Origin: Bacillota bacterium
GTDB lineage: Bacteria; Bacillota; UBA4882; UBA8346
Length of the DNA: 64,000 bases
NCBI GenBank assembly: GCA_023417475.1
Contig: JAEZFP010000032.1
Location: 1-64,000 of the forward strand
Reading direction: 5' to 3'
Shown here: positions 25,850 to 34,666 of the stretch, piece by piece
Numbering within the stretch: position 1 is the first letter of the stretch
How the letters are laid out: every line of letters starts with the position of its first letter
Program-made: the position numbers and the translations under genes
Notes under the pieces: model-generated
What the model was told of the DNA's origin: nothing
Seen by the model: the letters and a program-made list of their open reading frames with translations, nothing else
Database searches by the model: none

Positions 25850-26488
25850 TTAACCATCCGGTAGTTTCCGTTGGAAACGCCGGAAAATCAAATACCCGAT
25901 GCTAACGCCGCCGCCGATGATGACTAACAATTTACCCCAGGTGCTGAACTGTTTCCACAAGTCAATGATGCGTTCCCACTCTGCGCCGAAAAGCCTTCCC
26001 AGCAGAGCTAAGCTCCCAAAAAACAGCAGATTGCTTCCGAAAAATGCGCCTCCGGAACGGAGCGGCGACAGATGGAGTAGACCGGAGCATAATACGGAGC
26101 AAAATGACATCCCCGGAATCAACTTTCCAATAAAAAGCGCATAAATCCCATATTTTTCAAACCAGCCGGTTGCCCGTTGATACGCGGCCTGACTGATCAG
26201 CTTTTTCAACGGCGTCTTAAAAACCATCGCTTCGCCGTAATGGCGCGCTAAGTAATATAAAAGAAGACTGCTGGCGGTCATGCCGCCGGTTGTCGCCACG
26301 ATTAAGAGCCAGAGCGATCCATGACCGCGACCGGAGAGATAACCGAGGAAAAGAGTGATGGATTCCAATGGGATTGGCGGAAGGAAGAGATTTAACGCCG
26401 CAACCGCAAATAAGATCCCCCAAAGTAACCAGAGGTTATCGGTGAAATGCGTGACGTAGTTGGTCAAATTGCCGATCCAAGCTTGCAT
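25850..26488 (-). CDS. DedA/VTT-domain membrane protein
   Basis: A 212-residue DedA-family protein, with the motif region FLPPIPLESITLFLGYLSGRG, then GMTASSLLLYYLARHYGE and a re-entrant GKLIPGMSFCSVLCSGL, plus a C-terminal helix ending in basic residues. DedA proteins are linked to lipid-carrier recycling (undecaprenyl phosphate scrambling). GGATAGGT lies four bases before the ATG. Confidence 0.87.
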   Translation of the reverse strand: MQAWIGNLTNYVTHFTDNLWLLWGILFAVAALNLFLPPIPLESITLFLGYLSGRGHGSLWLLIVATTGGMTASSLLLYYLARHYGEAMVFKTPLKKLISQAAYQRATGWFEKYGIYALFIGKLIPGMSFCSVLCSGLLHLSPLRSGGAFFGSNLLFFGSLALLGRLFGAEWERIIDLWKQFSTWGKLLVIIGGGVSIGYLIFRRFQRKLPDG

Positions 26489-26807
26489 TATTACCTATCC
26501 TGCTTTTTCATTCGTTACTGTCAAGTTCAATATGGACGGAAAATCATCATAAAATGTAGGCGTTTTACTGGGGTGCAAGTAACAATCTACCAGAGCGCGC
26601 GCCTGATTTTTTCTGAGGTTAATAAAGGGACTTTCTGGGTTAACAGCGAAATAACTGTCAGGAATACCCTGGAATTAATGTATTTTACGTTGCAGAACAA
26701 AAAGCGACCATTCCCGCCCTTGCGTGTCGAAACGCTCGCTACTGCGAAGGTCGCGAATATTCGGTTGTGGATATCCATTGATAACCTGTCACAATAAGGA
26801 ACTGACG
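26489..26807. other. intergenic region, no gene seen
   Basis: About 320 bases between divergent dedA-like and J-domain genes. A 116-codon plus-strand frame crosses it but has poor codon use and no ribosome site. GCGACC near 26703 and GGTCGC near 26748 could pair. I see no convincing -35/-10 pair. Confidence 0.3.
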
Positions 26808-27578
26808 ATGACGACTGAAATGGTACGTACGTTAAACCCCATGGAAGCCGAATTGCAACGCCGCCATGGTGAACTGGCGGCGCTCGATGCCGAACTGGCC
26901 CAGCGTGAACTGGAACTGTTAACTTTCCGAACGGAACTTTTTGCTTTTCAAACCCGTTATCTCAAGGCGGTCGGGCCGCTTTACGCGGAATTGGATCAGA
27001 TCGAAGCGGAACTTGCCGAGATCCGGGCGGAGCAATCGCCAACCAATCAAAAGGCGCAACGGCGCGCCCGGGCCGCCCGGGAACAAGCCGACCAATCCAA
27101 ACAAGCGAACGAAGCAACCCAAAACGAGGACGAACCGAAGTTCAAGCCAACCGACAGTTTGAAAAAACTCTACCGGGAGTTTGCCAAACGGTTTCATCCC
27201 GACTTGGCGACCGACGAAGCGGAACGCTCGCGGTTGGAGAAATTAATGGCGGATGCCAATCAAGCCTACGCCGCGGGCGATGAGACCCGTCTGCAAGAGC
27301 TGATGGATACCGGCTCAACTACGGATGTGCGTGATCATGACGATTTGGAAGCCCAACTCCAACGGATTTGCACACGAATCCGCCAATTGAGAGGGCGTTT
27401 ACAAAACATCCAAATTGAACTGGCCGAACTGAAAGGATCCTCCGTTTTTCAACTGAAAAAGCAGGTTGAAGAGGCCGCGGAACGCGGCTTGGATCTGATT
27501 CAAGAAATGGTCAATTTCTTGCACCGGGAGATCGCTAAAGCCTGGCGTCGTAAATCCAAGTTTAACCCGACAACCTGA
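26808..27578 (+). CDS. coiled-coil protein with a J-domain
   Basis: A 256-residue protein. Residues 10-90 are Glu/Leu/Ala-rich coiled coil. Residues about 115-165 look like a J-domain: LKKLYREFAKRFHPDLA contains the HPD tripeptide that stimulates DnaK ATPase, then KLMADANQAYAAGDETRLQ. A second coiled coil fills the C terminus. J-proteins recruit Hsp70 to clients. AAGGA lies eight bases before the ATG. The LRR gene follows within 50 bases, so the two may be functionally linked. Confidence 0.82.
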   Translation: MTTEMVRTLNPMEAELQRRHGELAALDAELAQRELELLTFRTELFAFQTRYLKAVGPLYAELDQIEAELAEIRAEQSPTNQKAQRRARAAREQADQSKQANEATQNEDEPKFKPTDSLKKLYREFAKRFHPDLATDEAERSRLEKLMADANQAYAAGDETRLQELMDTGSTTDVRDHDDLEAQLQRICTRIRQLRGRLQNIQIELAELKGSSVFQLKKQVEEAAERGLDLIQEMVNFLHREIAKAWRRKSKFNPTT

Positions 27579-27624
27579 GCGCCGTCTTTTTGGGAAAATT
27601 CGCTGGTTAGCGTGGTGATGAAAC

Positions 27625-28692
27625 ATGCCGAAAGATCAAACGCCAGTCAACAGCGCGATGATGGAACTAGTTCCCTTGGAAGCCCGGAAGATGCCGCTTT
27701 TACCGCCGGATTTTTTTGACCGGGGGCAAAAGCTGGCGACCGGAATCAATAACCGGTCGGTGGTCCGTTTTGCGGATCCGGCATTGGAGCTGGCGGTTCG
27801 TTTTACAATTCAAAAACCCAGCGGTAAACTTCATTTTGCTGAATTGCAAGCGATCACCGCGCTTAAGGCGTCCAAACGGGGGATCCGGTCCGGCGTTGGA
27901 ATCCAAAACCTAACCGGACTGGTGGAACTGGTCCTAATGGGGAACCAACTCTCCGATCTGCTACCATGCAGTCCCCTGCACCAACTGCAACTCCTCAATT
28001 TATCCTTTAATGCCATTACGGCAATTGATCCGTTGTTGGAAATTACAAGTCTCCGCCAACTTCTGTTGGGTTGGAATCAAATTGCCGCGGTTCCGGATTT
28101 AGCGGGGATGGCGAACCTGCGTGATCTGGTTTTATCGTACAATCAACTGCGTTCGCTGGATTTTGTCAGCGGCTTGCTCGGGATTGAAGAGTTACATCTG
28201 ATGGGGAATCAATTGACGGATCTCCGGCCCCTTGCCGAGCTGCGCAACTTGCGGGTGCTTACGCTTTCGAATAACCGAATTAGTGATCTCGCCCCGTTGG
28301 CTAAGCTGACCAACTTGGAGAAATTATGGCTGGAAAATAATCAAATCGCCGACCTCACTCCTTTACGGGGTTTACAAAAACTACAGGTTTTAGGTCTCAG
28401 CAATAATCGAATCGAGAATATCGCTGCCTTAGGCAACCTTTTTTATCTGCGCGAGATCGATCTTTCCAAAAACCGGATCAGTGACATTCAACCGCTGGCG
28501 CAAATTCCCGACTTGCAGGAACTGAATCTAGCCCGGAACGAGATTGCCGATATTTCCACGCTCACCCGGATTGTCAACCTCCAAGCGGTCGCGCTGGCCG
28601 GAAATCCGGTGAGTTTTACAGAGGGTATGCTGAATCAGCGAACCCTAAACGTACTCAATCAACGGGGTTGTTACATCAAGTCCTATCTTTGA
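27625..28692 (+). CDS. SDS22-like leucine-rich-repeat protein, cytoplasmic
   Basis: A 355-residue protein with about ten 22-residue leucine-rich repeats from residue 85 to 330 (pattern L-x-x-L-x-x-L-x-L-x-x-N-x-I-x-D-I/L), for example LRVLTLSNNRISDLAPLAKL. The N-terminal 80 residues form a separate cap. There is no leader, membrane anchor or cell-wall signal, so unlike internalins it should be a cytoplasmic scaffold. It follows the J-domain gene and may act as its partner. GGTGATG precedes the ATG. Confidence 0.87.
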   Translation: MPKDQTPVNSAMMELVPLEARKMPLLPPDFFDRGQKLATGINNRSVVRFADPALELAVRFTIQKPSGKLHFAELQAITALKASKRGIRSGVGIQNLTGLVELVLMGNQLSDLLPCSPLHQLQLLNLSFNAITAIDPLLEITSLRQLLLGWNQIAAVPDLAGMANLRDLVLSYNQLRSLDFVSGLLGIEELHLMGNQLTDLRPLAELRNLRVLTLSNNRISDLAPLAKLTNLEKLWLENNQIADLTPLRGLQKLQVLGLSNNRIENIAALGNLFYLREIDLSKNRISDIQPLAQIPDLQELNLARNEIADISTLTRIVNLQAVALAGNPVSFTEGMLNQRTLNVLNQRGCYIKSYL

Positions 28693-28743
28693 ACCGCCTT
28701 GTTTCGTTGCGGCGATAATCCGATCGACAGTGCGGGCGGCCAA

Positions 28744-28800
28744 CGGTATGCAATTTACTCCAACGATTATTTGCGTTTTGGCCACGGCATACCGGTTTTG
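28744..28800 (+). other. long-loop hairpin after the LRR gene
   Basis: CGGTATGC (28744-28751) can pair with GCATACCG (28787-28794), followed by GTTTTGG. A weak terminator is possible. A 14-bp palindrome ACTAAATATTTAGT lies at 28833-28846, just upstream of the next promoter, and could be an operator. Confidence 0.35.
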
Positions 28801-28846
28801 GTAAGTGTTCGACCGGAGCGGTCCGGAGGGCTACTAAATATTTAGT

Positions 28847-28874
28847 GCGACAAATTGAATCGGGATGGTATAAT
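28847..28874 (+). promoter_or_regulatory. candidate promoter of the inositol phosphatase operon
   Basis: GCGACA, 16-base spacer, TATAAT. The -35 matches four of six bases, and the palindrome at 28833-28846 abuts it. Confidence 0.45.
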
Positions 28875-28905
28875 TACAGACAGATAGTTTAATAAGGCAT
28901 AAACG

Positions 28906-29733
28906 ATGGGAGCATGGACAGCAGTGGTGAACTTGGAACAGGCGTTGGAGCAGGTAAAGTCATGGGCGCTGGAAGTGGGAGCCATGCAATTGGAGTACCA
29001 CGGCCGGCGGGATTTGGCGATCGAAACTAAGTCGTCCAGCTATGATCTGGTGACGGAGATTGATAAACGTTCGGAAGTCCTGTTAATTGAGAAAATCGCC
29101 GCAACCTATCCCGAACATACTGTTTTAGGGGAGGAAGGGGGCGAGGTGGACCGTCAATCCGAATACCGATGGGTGATCGACCCGATTGACGGCACCACCA
29201 ATTACGCTCACGGCTACCCGATTTTTGCGATATCCATCGCGCTGCAGCATCACGGAGAATCGGTTTTGGGCGTCGTTTATTTCCCGGCGTTAAACCAGTT
29301 GTACCGGGCGATTAAGGGGAAAGGGGCCTTTTTGAACTCCAATCGCTTAACCGTCTCCACCACGGATAGTTTGGCCGGAGCGATGCTCGCCACCGGTTTT
29401 CCATACGACAAAGCCACCAGCCCCGAGAATAACCTGGATTATTTTCACTGGCTGGTTCCGAAAATTAGCGGGATCCGGCGTAGCGGCAGCGCGGCGTTTG
29501 ATCTCTGCAACGTGGCGGCGGGAAGACTTGACGGGTATTGGGAGTTAAAAATCAAACCGTGGGATATCGCGGCCGCCGGATTGGTTTTGGAAGAGGCGGG
29601 CGGCAAGATCATCTATCTTGAGGAGCATACGCCAATCTCGGTCGTAACCGGCAACCCCGCCGTCTGCGCCCTGATTTTGAATGAACTGCAAGCGGCGGCG
29701 GCCGCCAAGCGACAAGGAGGCAATAAACCGTGA
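28906..29733 (+). CDS. inositol monophosphatase family protein
   Basis: A 275-residue magnesium-dependent sugar phosphatase of the IMPase superfamily (SuhB/CysQ/FBPase IV type). The metal site is explicit: GEEGG (Glu pair), WVIDPIDGTTNYAHG (Asp residues) and KPWDIAAAGLVLEEAGG. These enzymes hydrolyse inositol phosphates, fructose-1,6-bisphosphate or PAP; this sequence does not say which. AAGG lies eight bases before the ATG. The rhomboid-like gene overlaps its stop. Confidence 0.9.
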   Translation: MGAWTAVVNLEQALEQVKSWALEVGAMQLEYHGRRDLAIETKSSSYDLVTEIDKRSEVLLIEKIAATYPEHTVLGEEGGEVDRQSEYRWVIDPIDGTTNYAHGYPIFAISIALQHHGESVLGVVYFPALNQLYRAIKGKGAFLNSNRLTVSTTDSLAGAMLATGFPYDKATSPENNLDYFHWLVPKISGIRRSGSAAFDLCNVAAGRLDGYWELKIKPWDIAAAGLVLEEAGGKIIYLEEHTPISVVTGNPAVCALILNELQAAAAAKRQGGNKP

Positions 29734-30416
29734 ATCCGTATTATCAACGCCTGCGCCGTTTTCTTTTCCAGGAATGGATGCCGATCACCAAAGGACTGTT
29801 ATTATTGGCGGGGATCTTTTTCATTCTCGGTCTGATCGTTCCGGTGGTCAATCAGCTGCTGGCTTTGTCGGTAGCGACTTTTCCGTTGTTTTTATGGTCG
29901 ATCGTTACCTATCCGTTAGTGAACCGCGATTTACTCGGCTTACTCTTCGCCGTGCTTTGGTTATGGATGATCGGGGGAACCTTGGAACGGAGTTGGGGTG
30001 GTTTTCGGTACCTTACGTTTTTGATCGCTAATACCGCCGTGACCGGATTGGTGATGATTGGCGTGGAGCGGTGGCTGGCCGGAGCGTTTGCCCCGGAGAT
30101 CTCCGGGTTATGGTTGCTCACTATCGGTCTCACGTGGGCGTGGGCTGAACTCAATCCCCGCCAGGAGTTGTTGTTTTGGGGGATTATCCCGATCCAGGCG
30201 CGTTGGCTGGCTTGGATTAACGCGGCGCTAATTTTCTTCAGTTATTACCAGTATCATTGGTTGTTGGGTTTGGGCGCATTGGTGGGAATTCCGCTGGTAT
30301 ATCTCTTCCGGCGCGGCGGCGGCTACCGGGGCGGCGGACGGAAATTGGACCCGCAACAGTGGATGGAAGAACGAAAACGTCAAAACCGGAAGAAACGGTT
30401 TCGGGTGATTCATTGA
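29730..30416 (+). CDS. rhomboid-like membrane protein lacking the catalytic dyad
   Basis: A 228-residue membrane protein with about six helices. The block YPLVNRDLLGLLFAVLWLWM, then GGTLERSWGGFRYLTFLIAN matches the rhomboid core (usual H-x-x-x-N loop and L-x-x-x-x-G-x-x-L-E). However, the GxSG serine motif and the paired His are not visible, so this is probably a pseudoprotease like TMEM115 or derlin relatives. The C terminus is a basic Gly/Arg-rich tail. It starts at a GTG overlapping the inositol phosphatase stop. Confidence 0.72.
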   Translation: MNPYYQRLRRFLFQEWMPITKGLLLLAGIFFILGLIVPVVNQLLALSVATFPLFLWSIVTYPLVNRDLLGLLFAVLWLWMIGGTLERSWGGFRYLTFLIANTAVTGLVMIGVERWLAGAFAPEISGLWLLTIGLTWAWAELNPRQELLFWGIIPIQARWLAWINAALIFFSYYQYHWLLGLGALVGIPLVYLFRRGGGYRGGGRKLDPQQWMEERKRQNRKKRFRVIH

Positions 30417-30420
30417 TCAA

Positions 30421-30452
30421 AAAACCGTGCGCTCAAACAGCGCACGGTTTTA
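30421..30452 (+). terminator. rho-independent terminator after the rhomboid-like gene
   Basis: AAACCGTGCGCT, loop CAAAC region, AGCGCACGGTTTT: an eleven-base stem with a T-rich tail. Confidence 0.85.
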
Positions 30453-30489
30453 ATATTTTCCGGCTTATTTATAGGTAACTACTTCAGGA

Positions 30490-30606
30490 AATCGCTTCGA
30501 AGTCCAACAGCGATCCTTTTGTCCTTTAAAAGGACAATCCCAATGCTTCGTTGCCTATTCAATCTTTTATAGAGTTCAAAGCCTTTTGGTTACCCTTTTA
30601 AAGGGA
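30490..30606. other. hairpin-dense non-coding block with two related palindromes
   Basis: ATCGCT/AGCGAT forms a hairpin at about 30491-30513. TTGTCCTTT-A-AAAGGACAA is a 19-base palindrome at 30519-30537, and CCCTTT-T-AAAGGG lies at 30593-30605. Both share the core CCTTT-N-AAAGG and are 68 bases apart. The minus strand reads as a broken peptide with several stops, so it is either a decayed gene or a dispersed structured repeat. It lies between converging genes. Confidence 0.35.
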
Positions 30607-30678
30607 TAGAATCGCACGTAGGCCTAATTTCATTCTTTCACTTGCTCCAGAGTGCCGGAGTGTTGATTATTCCGGTTT

Positions 30679-31455
30679 TCACCGGCTGGGGGCGACGACT
30701 TGAAATTCAACTTTTTCCCAGGGAGTGCCCGCCGCGGTTAGCACGGTCCGGGCGATGGCTGCGGTAAATTGAGGCCGTTCAGCCGCCTCAACTTGATTAT
30801 AACCGGGGCTGACGCTAATCAGCCACTTTTTCGCCGCGGCATTATGTTCAATCGATTCGATCCAAACAGCCTCGGCGAATTCCAGGAATTCGGGTTGGCT
30901 CAATAACGCGTTGAGACTCAACTGAACCGTGGTTTTTCCCGCCGTGTTGAGCTTGGGATCGCGGAGCACGGTCCGCTCGACCGGCCCGGTGGCGGACGGG
31001 AGATAAACTTGCAACCGTAACGGTTGATACGGTGGCTTAAATGGATCCGCGATCACCCGGTTCGCTCCGTTGACCACCTGATAGGTGTATTTGCCAACCG
31101 GCAAGGACAGGAGCAAATAAGGGTAACTGATCACTTGGGCTGAAAATTCAGTGGCGGACGGCGTGACCGCCCGGACGCGCAATTGCTTGCCGACCAGTCC
31201 AACCAGTTCCAAACGGTAACCGCTGTTGGGTTGCATCCCCCAGTTGAAATAGAGGTAACTGCGGTTCCCGTCGGTCCATTGGCGAACCTCGGGAACCGGA
31301 TTATGCGGTTCGATAGCGGTTGGCAGTTCGCGGAGGACCTGAACGGAAGAGGTTGATGCGTCGGGATTGAAAACTGTTTTCGCATAGATGATGGATGTGA
31401 TTGTGAGCGTGAGCAGGATGAGGATTGCAGCGTTTCGTTTGATCTGTTTGTTCAT
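30679..31455 (-). CDS. secreted PrcB-C/GerMN-like protein
   Basis: A 258-residue exported protein. Residues 1-25 form a signal peptide or N-terminal anchor ending in YAKTVF. Residues about 60-140 resemble the PrcB C-terminal domain (NSGYRLELVGL, QVISYPYLLLSLP). The last 110 residues resemble a GerMN domain (RLQVYLPSATGPVER, TVQLSLNALLSQ, WLISVSPGYNQVEA). Such domains occur in surface and spore-germination proteins. Function here is unknown. The start has GGAGG at seven bases. Confidence 0.68.
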   Translation of the reverse strand: MNKQIKRNAAILILLTLTITSIIYAKTVFNPDASTSSVQVLRELPTAIEPHNPVPEVRQWTDGNRSYLYFNWGMQPNSGYRLELVGLVGKQLRVRAVTPSATEFSAQVISYPYLLLSLPVGKYTYQVVNGANRVIADPFKPPYQPLRLQVYLPSATGPVERTVLRDPKLNTAGKTTVQLSLNALLSQPEFLEFAEAVWIESIEHNAAAKKWLISVSPGYNQVEAAERPQFTAAIARTVLTAAGTPWEKVEFQVVAPSR

Positions 31456-31622
31456 TGCAACCTCCGTTTCAGGTTTATGTATTGTAATACGAAATTGTTT
31501 TCGGTTTAGTTTCAGGTAAGATATACCAGTCCGGCTTGGGTTGGGCCTTTCCGCCGCAAAATCATCAAGAATATTGAATTCGGTATTTTTATGTTACAAT
31601 CTGATGAATCTCCAGCACTCGC

Positions 31623-31651
31623 TTGACACTGCCATATAGTCATGATTTAAT
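31623..31651 (+). promoter_or_regulatory. sigma-A promoter of the hydratase operon
   Basis: TTGACA, 17-base spacer, TTTAAT: perfect -35 and a near-consensus -10, about 33 bases before the coding start. Confidence 0.75.
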
Positions 31652-31683
31652 GAAGAAAGACTAAACATAAGTGAGGGATTGGT

Positions 31684-34041
31684 ATGGTTGAATTGGTCGG
31701 ACAAGGAGTTTACCTGGTTCGCGGGAAACACCTTGTTGAGGTTGATCATAATCTAACAGCTGATGACATCAACCGCCAACTGAGTCGCGACGGAGTTTCC
31801 GTTACAGCGGAGCAGCTGGCGCAGGCGAAATCAGGAACGATGGCCAGTAAGATTCTTTTGCAACATAATCGGTCCGGTAACGAAGCGCAACTGAAGATTC
31901 GTTTTGACGCCCTTGCTTCTCACGATATTACTTATGTCGGGATCGTTCAGACGGCCCGGGCCAGCGGTTTGAAACAGTTTCCAGTCCCGTACGTGCTGAC
32001 CAACTGTCATAATTCCCTTTGCGCGGTGGGTGGGACCATCAATGAAGACGACCATGTTTTCGGATTATCGGCGGCGGAAAGGTACGGCGGAATTTTCGTC
32101 CCGGCGCATCAAGCGGTGATCCATCAATATATGCGGGAGATGATGGCCGGTTGCGGCCGGATGATCCTGGGCTCCGACAGTCACACCCGGTACGGCGCGT
32201 TGGGAACGATGGCCGTCGGCGAAGGCGGTCCGGAGATTGCCAAGCAACTGTTGGAACGGACCTATGATATTGCCTATCCGGAAGTAGTGGCGGTTTATCT
32301 CAGCGGCGCTCCGGCGACGGGGGTCGGCCCGCAGGATGTGGCCTTAGCCATTATCAAAGCGGTTTTTGCCAACGGTTTTGTCAAAAATAAAGTCATGGAG
32401 TTTGTCGGGCCGGGAATTAACGGTCTGTCGGTGGATTTCCGGAACGGCATCGATGTGATGACCACCGAAACCACTTGTTTAAGCTCGATCTGGTGTACCG
32501 ATGCGAAAGTGGCGGAGTATTTCGCCATCCACGGCCGGCCGGAAGCCTATCAAAAGTTGGAGCCGGCGGAGGTCAGCTATTATGACGGTTTAATCAAGGT
32601 CGATTTAAGCGCAATCGAGCCGATGATCGCCTTGCCGTTCCACCCCAGCAATGTGTATTCGATTCGCGAGTTGAACCAAAACGCGTTGGAGATTCTCCGG
32701 GCGGTGGAGGCGGAAGGCCGTAAGCAGCTGGACAATCCCGAGATGGAGTTCAACCTGACCCATAAAGTGCATCAGGGCCGGCTCCGCTTTGACCAAGGGG
32801 TCATCGCCGGATGCGCCGGCGGTTTGTTTGAGAATATCATGGAAGCCGCGGCCATCCTCGAACAGGGGAATATCGGAACCGGCGAGTTTGGCTTGAGTGT
32901 CTATCCGGCCAGTCAACCGGTGAATCTCGCGATCATTAAGAACGGTGCGGTCGAAAAATTGTTGACTGCCGGCGCCACCTTGCGTAGCGCTTTCTGCGGT
33001 CCTTGTTTTGGCGCCGGCGACGTTCCCGCCAACGGGGGAATCAGCGCCCGCCATACCACCCGTAACTTCCCGAACCGCGAAGGTTCGAAACCGGCCAACG
33101 CTCAAATCGCTTCGGTGGCGTTGCTGGACGCCCGGTCGATCGCGGCCACCGCGCTACACGGCGGGGTACTGACGTCCGCCGCCGAGGTAAATATTCCGGT
33201 CGCCGATGTGACCTACCACTTCGATCGCCAAGTTTACGACAACCGGGTCTACAACGGTTTTGGCAAACCCCAACCCGGGCAAGCGTTGAAGTTTGGGCCG
33301 AATATCACCGATTGGCCGAAATTGATCCCGTTGCCTGAGAATTTATTGCTCCAGGTCGCGGCGGTGATTCACGATCCGGTGACCACTACCGACGAGTTGA
33401 TCCCGTCGGGCGAGACCTCGTCGTACCGTTCCAATCCGTTGAAACTGGCCGAATTTACCTTAGGCCGGAAAGACCCCGGTTATGTGGGACGGGCCAAGGA
33501 TTTTCAAAGTCTGGAAGTGGAGCGGCAACGGTTACTTGCCGAAGGCACGCCGAATGAACCGCGTTCCACGGAGTTGGGCCGCGTCTTCCTGCCGTTGTTC
33601 GACGAAGAGGAGTCGACGCCGGAAAAGGTCCATGAAACCATTCAAGACACCGGGTTGGGCACGGTGATTTTTGCCCGGAAACCGGGCGACGGTTCCGCCC
33701 GCGAACAAGCCGCCTCCTGCCAACGGGTGCTCGGCGGTTGCGCCAACATTGCCATTGAATACGCCACCAAACGGTATCGGAGCAACTTGATTAACTGGGG
33801 AATGTTGCCGTTTATCATCCAGGAGGAGTATCTCCTCGACTTTGCCGTGGGCGACCTGATTTACATCCCCTTGATCAAAGAGGCGGTGGAGTCCGGGGTG
33901 AGCGAAGTCCAGGCGTATTTGATCAATGACGAGGGCAAACTACCCTTTCGGTTGTGGTTGCCCAATCTCGCCCCCGAAGACCGGGAGATTATCCTGGCCG
34001 GCTGTTTAATGAATTATTACGGGCAAAACCTGCGGGACTGA
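31684..34041 (+). CDS. aconitase-family hydratase (YbhJ-like)
   Basis: A 785-residue member of the aconitase/isopropylmalate dehydratase superfamily closest to E. coli YbhJ. LGSDSHTRYGALGT near residue 160 is the family substrate motif. Likely 4Fe-4S ligands are the Cys of VIAGCAGGLFEN and the pair in FCGPCFGAGD. The C-terminal swivel domain follows from about residue 620. YbhJ proteins are uncharacterised hydratases, not housekeeping aconitase. GAGGG lies six bases before the ATG. A YhcH gene follows in the same unit. Confidence 0.85.
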   Translation: MVELVGQGVYLVRGKHLVEVDHNLTADDINRQLSRDGVSVTAEQLAQAKSGTMASKILLQHNRSGNEAQLKIRFDALASHDITYVGIVQTARASGLKQFPVPYVLTNCHNSLCAVGGTINEDDHVFGLSAAERYGGIFVPAHQAVIHQYMREMMAGCGRMILGSDSHTRYGALGTMAVGEGGPEIAKQLLERTYDIAYPEVVAVYLSGAPATGVGPQDVALAIIKAVFANGFVKNKVMEFVGPGINGLSVDFRNGIDVMTTETTCLSSIWCTDAKVAEYFAIHGRPEAYQKLEPAEVSYYDGLIKVDLSAIEPMIALPFHPSNVYSIRELNQNALEILRAVEAEGRKQLDNPEMEFNLTHKVHQGRLRFDQGVIAGCAGGLFENIMEAAAILEQGNIGTGEFGLSVYPASQPVNLAIIKNGAVEKLLTAGATLRSAFCGPCFGAGDVPANGGISARHTTRNFPNREGSKPANAQIASVALLDARSIAATALHGGVLTSAAEVNIPVADVTYHFDRQVYDNRVYNGFGKPQPGQALKFGPNITDWPKLIPLPENLLLQVAAVIHDPVTTTDELIPSGETSSYRSNPLKLAEFTLGRKDPGYVGRAKDFQSLEVERQRLLAEGTPNEPRSTELGRVFLPLFDEEESTPEKVHETIQDTGLGTVIFARKPGDGSAREQAASCQRVLGGCANIAIEYATKRYRSNLINWGMLPFIIQEEYLLDFAVGDLIYIPLIKEAVESGVSEVQAYLINDEGKLPFRLWLPNLAPEDREIILAGCLMNYYGQNLRD

Positions 34042-34112
34042 TTCGCGCAATACGACCGGCCGAGGGCGGCCTGTCGTTATATCTACGCATCAATTGAAGG
34101 AGGATATTACCA

Positions 34113-34580
34113 ATGATCTTTAGTAGCCTTGAAAACCTGGCGCAAGACCGGGCGGTTTTGACCCCCGCCTTGTTAAAGGGCATGGAGTTTTTAAAGAACA
34201 ACGACCTGGCCGCGTTGGCGGTAGGCAAATACGAGATTGACGGGACCAACATCTTTGCCTTGGTTCAGGAGAATCAAACCGTTCCCAAGGCTGAGAAACG
34301 GCCGGAAGCGCACCATAAATACATTGATATTCAGTTCATGGTCTCCGGCGCCGAGGTGATGGGTTTCGCCCTGCACAACGACGCCAATCAGGTAGTCGAA
34401 GACAAACTGGCCGAGAAGGACAATATCTTCTTTAAAGACCCGGCGGGCGAGATGGACCTGGTGGTCGGCGCCGGCCAATACGCCGTGTTTTTCCCGAAAG
34501 AAGTGCATCGTCCGGGGTGTAGTTACGGCGCCAACGCCACCATCAAAAAAGTGGTTGTCAAAGTCAAAGCGGATCTATAA
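34113..34580 (+). CDS. YhcH/YjgK/YiaL family protein
   Basis: A 155-residue beta-sandwich (cupin-like) protein of the YhcH/YiaL/EbgC family. Motifs are PEAHHKYIDIQFMVSG (metal-binding His, Asp, Glu region), GQYAVFFPKEVHRPG and a final VKKVVVKVK strand. Members accompany sugar-acid or sialic-acid catabolism and may act as anomerases or isomerases. AAGGAGG is well placed. It ends before a strong terminator. Confidence 0.9.
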   Translation: MIFSSLENLAQDRAVLTPALLKGMEFLKNNDLAALAVGKYEIDGTNIFALVQENQTVPKAEKRPEAHHKYIDIQFMVSGAEVMGFALHNDANQVVEDKLAEKDNIFFKDPAGEMDLVVGAGQYAVFFPKEVHRPGCSYGANATIKKVVVKVKADL

Positions 34581-34595
34581 ACAAGGATTCGATTC

Positions 34596-34626
34596 AAAAC
34601 GGTTGAGATCGGCTCAACCGTTTTTT
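34596..34626 (+). terminator. terminator of the hydratase-YhcH unit
   Basis: AAAACGGTTGAG, loop ATCGG, CTCAACCGTTTTTT: a perfect twelve-base stem with six Ts. Confidence 0.92.
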
Positions 34627-34666
34627 GCTACCCAAAACAATTCTCGGTGAAAAAGGTGATTCCATC

